A program made the translations under genes and the position numbers. The notes beneath the pieces are model-generated. The model had not been told where the DNA came from and did not search any database. It was given only the letters and a program-made list of their open reading frames with translations. Positions 60,762 through 64,000 of a DNA stretch of 64,000 bases are shown here, piece after piece. This stretch comes from 39-52-133 sp035531075. GTDB lineage: Bacteria > Pseudomonadota > Gammaproteobacteria > Burkholderiales > Gallionellaceae. Position 1 is the stretch's first letter. The number at the start of each line of letters is the position of its first letter. Where the stretch lies: contig DATKTO010000014.1 in assembly GCA_035531075.1 (NCBI GenBank), positions 26,975 to 90,974 on the forward strand, read 5' to 3'.

Positions 60762-60793
60762 TCGGCCTTATGTGAATATTCACATAAGGCCGA
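60762..60793. repeat. Perfect 32-bp palindrome at the outer edge of the MITE-like element
   Basis: The 32 bases centred between 60777 and 60778 are their own reverse complement. The arms read TCGGCCTTATGTGAAT and its complement. It contains two copies of TTATGTGAA facing each other, the same unit that recurs in the element to the right. Confidence 0.85.
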
Positions 60794-61135
60794 TTATGCA
60801 CAGTTCTTGATTATGTGAAGTGAAGGTTGAAATCCGCACCAAGCGCTGACTGCCCGTGACTAGCGCAAATTCCGACCTTCACATAATCACTGCGTCTTCA
60901 GGAAGACGATCAACAAGTCTGGCGACATTCAGCCGGTTAATTTGCATCTGTCGCGGCACGGTGCGTAATAGTGTGGGCCATAATAGTCTGCTTAAGTGTG
61001 GTTGCCACTTCAGACTACAGCAGAAATTATGCCCAGCTCATATTTGCATTAAACCCTGCAACGCCGCATATTTCCTACTTCTCAGCGCAACCCGTTCCAA
61101 AACTTCACATAATCGAGAACTGTGCATAATCGGCC
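60788..61135. mobile_element. 348-bp MITE-like element with 33-bp terminal inverted repeats
   Basis: Bases 60788-60820 (starting GGCCGATTATGCACAG, ending GATTATGTGAAG) and 61103-61135 (the reverse complement) match at 32 of 33 positions. An inner copy of CTTCACATAATC (60878-60889) is the perfect complement of 60809-60820. So TTATGTGAA occurs five times, counting both strands, across 60762-61114. No transposase fits inside. The layout is that of a non-autonomous element mobilised by a trans-acting recombinase or transposase. The repeated TTATGTGAA units recall termini of recombinase-in-trio (RIT) elements, a memory-based comparison I cannot verify here. Confidence 0.65.
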
Positions 61136-61258
61136 AAAGCGGACTGTGGCAATTTTATGAAACGGCTGTCGGCGCATCCTGCGGAAATGACCGCTTCCAA
61201 CTTTTCAGAATCGTCACTTACCAATTTCGGACATTCAAGGACGTCTAATGATTGCGCT

Positions 61259-63088
61259 TTAATTTGTGGAATGAGGAATACGCTTTTGCAATTGTTTAGC
61301 CAACGCAACCAGTTCTATCGATCCACCCTTTTCCGCAATTACCTTATTTAAATAGCGATTGGCTTTTGATACGTTTTCCTCAAGGTAAAGTCTTCCAAAT
61401 TCAAAATTAAGTTTTTGCCGAATTCGGATTTTGTCAATTTTATTGTGTGCTAATTGAATAGCTTCAGAATAAAGATTTTCTCCTCTTTCGACGTTCCCCT
61501 TCCTCATATTTATTAGCCCAAGAATTGAAGTTGGGTATGCGCTCGTATGAATTTGTCCGCCAAGTTTACCGAGATACCACTCAGCTTTTTCGTAATCTCC
61601 ATATTCTGCGTAGACAAAGGCAATGTTATTTAACAATCTTTCTTTTCGTTCATTATCTTCCGGTCCTAAACGACTCATCAGATTTATATATTTGTTTATC
61701 AGCTCAATCGACGATGGACCACCATCAATTTCAAGCGCTCGATGTGCTATGAGTCCAGTAAGCACCCAGACCTGAAGCCTAGGCGCAACATCAGTTTGAG
61801 AAAGTAACTTTTCAGAAATACGCACATATTCACTCATTAGCCCCTGAGACCACAGTGAATGCAGGTGCATTGCCAAAATATCTGAGAGTACGTCATCCTT
61901 GCTAGTTTGGTTCTGGATATCCTCAGACAGAATTGTGGAAGTGAATTTTGTTAGCTCAGCATATTGCCTATGCTCCATAAACAAAGAAGCAAGATTCCTG
62001 GCCGCCAAAAAATACACTTTACTTTTTTCGGTATCTTTTTTCATTGCATGAATCAGTGATTCATAAGCTTTTTTAATATTCTTTTGGAGTAAATAGGCGA
62101 CACCAAGGTTATTCCAAACGCCACTAGTGTCTTCTAAACTGCCCTGACGCTTGAGGGATGAAATCGCCTCGTTTGTGTCCCCAAGTCTTAGCATAGCTCT
62201 TGCAAGTCGGGCCCATATTTCTGGTTCCTTCTGCTCGAATTTAAGAAGAAACCTTAATCCTGGAACAGCATCTTCATCACATTTTTGAGAAAATGACAAA
62301 TCTGCTAACAGCACTACAGCATTTTGATTTAATGGATCCAGCGCAACTGCTTTCTTAAGCTCGGTCATTGCTTTTGAAGGACGACGCAGGCATAAGTAAG
62401 CGATAGCCATATTCGTATGAATCGAAGAAACCCCAGGTCGCTCTTCTCCTGCAATCCGAAAGTTTCTAATGGCTTGCTCATACTGCCCTGTCACAATTGC
62501 CAGCCCTCCCTTAATCATTCGAGCGCCATAATGCAAAGGGTCGATTTGCAAAGCTCGGTCAACAAACTCTTGCGACAGGTCAAATTGTTGTCGTTGGATA
62601 TTAAAAAATGCCATCCGAAGGTTTGCATATACATCGGTTTCCAAATTCAGTGCTGAAAATATCTTCTCGGCTTCAACAGTATTTTGTGTCGACAACAAAC
62701 TGTCACCAATTCTGTGATTAAAGAATTGGTCACCTGACAAGCTAAATGCCTCTTTGAGATACTCGAGTTCTTTGTCCTTCCTTCCCGTCATCTCAGCCAA
62801 ATTAGCAAGACGATTTAAGTAAATAGGCGATTGTCCAAAACGCTTTTGTTTTGCCTCAAGGGCACTTAAATCATTACCAATAAAAACTTCAAGTTCGTGC
62901 CAATTTTGCGTGGCAAATTCTTTTAGCGAAAAATGCGTTTTCTTTAACGTTTGCATTTCAAGAATATCTTCTAGGGGGGGTAGAACAATCGTAATCCCCA
63001 CACCACCATCTTCCTCTATCACCACCTCAACCGGAGCCGGAGTTACGGTAATGGGTTTTTCAGGCGAATCAATTGATGGTATTAGCAT
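61259..63088 (-). CDS. TPR-repeat protein coupled to a kinase-like gene
   Basis: A 609-residue protein. Several 34-residue helical repeats are visible from about residue 90 to 330 and again at 470-590 (for example AEKIFSALNLETDVYANLRM, ATVTELKK-type KAMTELKKAVALDPLNQNAV and EYGDYEKAEWYLGKLG). The N-terminal 40 residues are proline- and valine-rich with no signal peptide. Its ATG overlaps the stop of the kinase-like gene by 7 bases. TPR proteins of this kind act as sensors or scaffolds. AT-richer codon use than the neighbouring chromosomal genes fits acquisition by transfer. Confidence 0.8.
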   Translation of the reverse strand: MLIPSIDSPEKPITVTPAPVEVVIEEDGGVGITIVLPPLEDILEMQTLKKTHFSLKEFATQNWHELEVFIGNDLSALEAKQKRFGQSPIYLNRLANLAEMTGRKDKELEYLKEAFSLSGDQFFNHRIGDSLLSTQNTVEAEKIFSALNLETDVYANLRMAFFNIQRQQFDLSQEFVDRALQIDPLHYGARMIKGGLAIVTGQYEQAIRNFRIAGEERPGVSSIHTNMAIAYLCLRRPSKAMTELKKAVALDPLNQNAVVLLADLSFSQKCDEDAVPGLRFLLKFEQKEPEIWARLARAMLRLGDTNEAISSLKRQGSLEDTSGVWNNLGVAYLLQKNIKKAYESLIHAMKKDTEKSKVYFLAARNLASLFMEHRQYAELTKFTSTILSEDIQNQTSKDDVLSDILAMHLHSLWSQGLMSEYVRISEKLLSQTDVAPRLQVWVLTGLIAHRALEIDGGPSSIELINKYINLMSRLGPEDNERKERLLNNIAFVYAEYGDYEKAEWYLGKLGGQIHTSAYPTSILGLINMRKGNVERGENLYSEAIQLAHNKIDKIRIRQKLNFEFGRLYLEENVSKANRYLNKVIAEKGGSIELVALAKQLQKRIPHSTN

Positions 63089-63999
63089 AATTTTTTTTCC
63101 TTCAGATAGCTTATCAAGCGCGCCTCAGCATGTTTAGCCTTCTCTTCACGTCTGGTTCTCCGCAATTTCAGTGCCGCAAGACGCTGTTTATAGATTCTAT
63201 CGTTTTCAAGTACTCGAATTGCAGACCCAATTCGAGTACGCGCCCACGCTAATGAATGACGCTTTGAGTAGCAAGCATGCGTTAGCCCTCCTACTACCTC
63301 GTCAAGTAAATCTACAATTGCTTGCGGAACTGTGTTTCCGGCGCTATCTATACTTACTCTATTTATACTGGAGCCTAATCTAGCAACAGCGTCATTCCAC
63401 TTAGCTAACTGTTGATCCTCAGTACGAGCGCCATAGAGAAAGCTTGTCATCGCTGTAAGAATGATTTCATATTGATGATTACATCGAGTCAATTCTCTGT
63501 AGAAAAAGTCGAGATTAAATAGTTCAAATAGCAAGCAGCCTAACGCATAAATATCTGTTAACGGAGCAAGTGACCGATGGCCCGCCAGTCCGCATCGAGC
63601 CTCTGGCGACGCATAAATCGGTGCACCCACTGATTTAGTATAATTACTACTTAGATTCGCGGACGTGAGTCTTGCGGCTGTACCAAGGTCAATCGCGACA
63701 ACAAACCTTTCAACTGCATTTTGGTACTCTCGCAAGTTATCCGCTTTAATATCTCTGTGATAAACCTCAATGCGATGCAAAGCCTCAATAGCAAGAATAA
63801 TCTCATAAAATATCCGAAGTTTCTGAATAGAGTCAGAGGAACCATGCCCCAAGCAATAGAAATAATCATCAATATCTTTATCAAGCCACTCAACTGCAAA
63901 ATATTGGCAAGGATGCGCAAACGTAGTTCCGTCGGGAAGAAGAAGCTGAAGATTATAGGTGGATAGCCCTGAAGCCAATTGAAGGCAACGCTTCTTATT
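63082..63999 (-). CDS. Ser/Thr protein-kinase-like protein, 5'-truncated by window edge
   Basis: At least 306 residues, open to the right edge, so the true start lies beyond the window. VYHRDIKADNLREYQ is the catalytic loop (HRDIKADN) and VAIDLGTAARL the magnesium-binding loop with DLG in place of DFG. GAPIYASPEARCG is the activation-segment end (SPE instead of APE), and TDIYALGCLLFELF is helix F. The ATP-binding lobe with the P-loop and the Lys is outside the window or at its edge. The last 50 residues are a highly charged Arg/Lys/Glu helix. It is translationally coupled to the TPR gene. Confidence 0.8.
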   Translation of the reverse strand, partial: NKKRCLQLASGLSTYNLQLLLPDGTTFAHPCQYFAVEWLDKDIDDYFYCLGHGSSDSIQKLRIFYEIILAIEALHRIEVYHRDIKADNLREYQNAVERFVVAIDLGTAARLTSANLSSNYTKSVGAPIYASPEARCGLAGHRSLAPLTDIYALGCLLFELFNLDFFYRELTRCNHQYEIILTAMTSFLYGARTEDQQLAKWNDAVARLGSSINRVSIDSAGNTVPQAIVDLLDEVVGGLTHACYSKRHSLAWARTRIGSAIRVLENDRIYKQRLAALKLRRTRREEKAKHAEARLISYLKEKKLC

Positions 64000-64000
64000 A

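Noticed and set aside
60856..61248. 130-residue plus-strand frame through the MITE-like element
   Set aside because: It crosses the right terminal inverted repeat and has no recognisable content, so I treat it as incidental.
43940..64000. Search for the right attachment site (second copy of the ssrA 3' end)
   Set aside because: Reading by eye I found no convincing repeat of the last 20 bases of ssrA; the island end may lie past the window.
1..64000. CRISPR arrays
   Set aside because: No regularly spaced repeats of 21-40 bases and no cas genes were seen.

Overview
The window looks like a chromosomal segment of a chemolithotrophic, sulfur- or iron-oxidising betaproteobacterium of the Gallionellaceae/Sulfuricella type (Nitrosomonadales). 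This is an inference. It rests on the canonical betaproteobacterial order yceD-rpmF-plsX-fabHDG-acpP-fabF-pabC-mltG-tmk-holB-tatD, the gloB-methyltransferase-rnhA-dnaQ block, a tmRNA tag reading ANDEKYSLAA, and sulfur genes (a rhodanese-persulfide dioxygenase fusion, and a Tat-exported flavocytochrome-c-type flavoprotein next to a Rieske protein). No species can be named from the sequence alone.

Layout. 1-2.7 kb: a partial gene, a DUF2934 protein, an outer-membrane beta-barrel protein and a frameshifted serine-hydrolase (class C beta-lactamase fold) remnant. 2.7-11.9 kb, minus strand: a tightly overlapping envelope-glycan cluster with two flippase-like membrane proteins, a GT9 glycosyltransferase, SppA, a GT39-type glycosyltransferase and a DprE1/DprE2/UbiA-type DPPR synthase/HAD set. 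The last four enzymes are the known route to polyprenyl-phosphoryl-D-arabinofuranose, better known from mycobacteria. 12.3-17.9 kb, plus strand: a ClpP-like protein, two phosphoribosyltransferases, the AmmeMemoRadiSam trio, an alpha/beta hydrolase and a small protein. 18-19.4 kb: a decayed membrane-protein gene and the rhodanese-MBL fusion. 19.6 kb: tRNA-Ser(GGA) with its own promoter and terminator. 19.8-34.3 kb: housekeeping genes (replication, fatty-acid and phospholipid synthesis, cell wall, dTMP kinase). 34.3-40.1 kb: a three-gene SMC-type complex (JetA/JetB/JetC or MksF/E/B) with no JetD nuclease beside it. 41.2-43.4 kb: the flavoprotein and Rieske pair behind two related palindromes. 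43.57-43.94 kb: ssrA (tmRNA).

From 43.94 kb a mobile island begins at the 3' end of ssrA. It contains a P4-type integrase, a ParA-like ATPase with a small partner, and a minus-strand operon mod-SIR2-herA-res. In that operon a SIR2-HerA defence pair sits between the two subunits of a Type III restriction-modification system, with 1-4 base overlaps at two junctions. Then come two unknown proteins, an AlpA-like regulator, a replication/recombination-associated trio ending in a second tyrosine recombinase, a 1.9 kb gene-free stretch that is GC-rich and then carries a 348-bp MITE-like element with 33-bp terminal inverted repeats, and a translationally coupled TPR protein and protein-kinase-like gene that runs off the right edge.

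The points I judge most worth a second look are the interleaved mod-SIR2-herA-res operon, the MITE-like repeat array, the kinase-TPR pair, the D-arabinose-lipid cluster in a Gram-negative, the JetABC set without JetD, and the twin palindromes in front of the sulfide-type flavoprotein.
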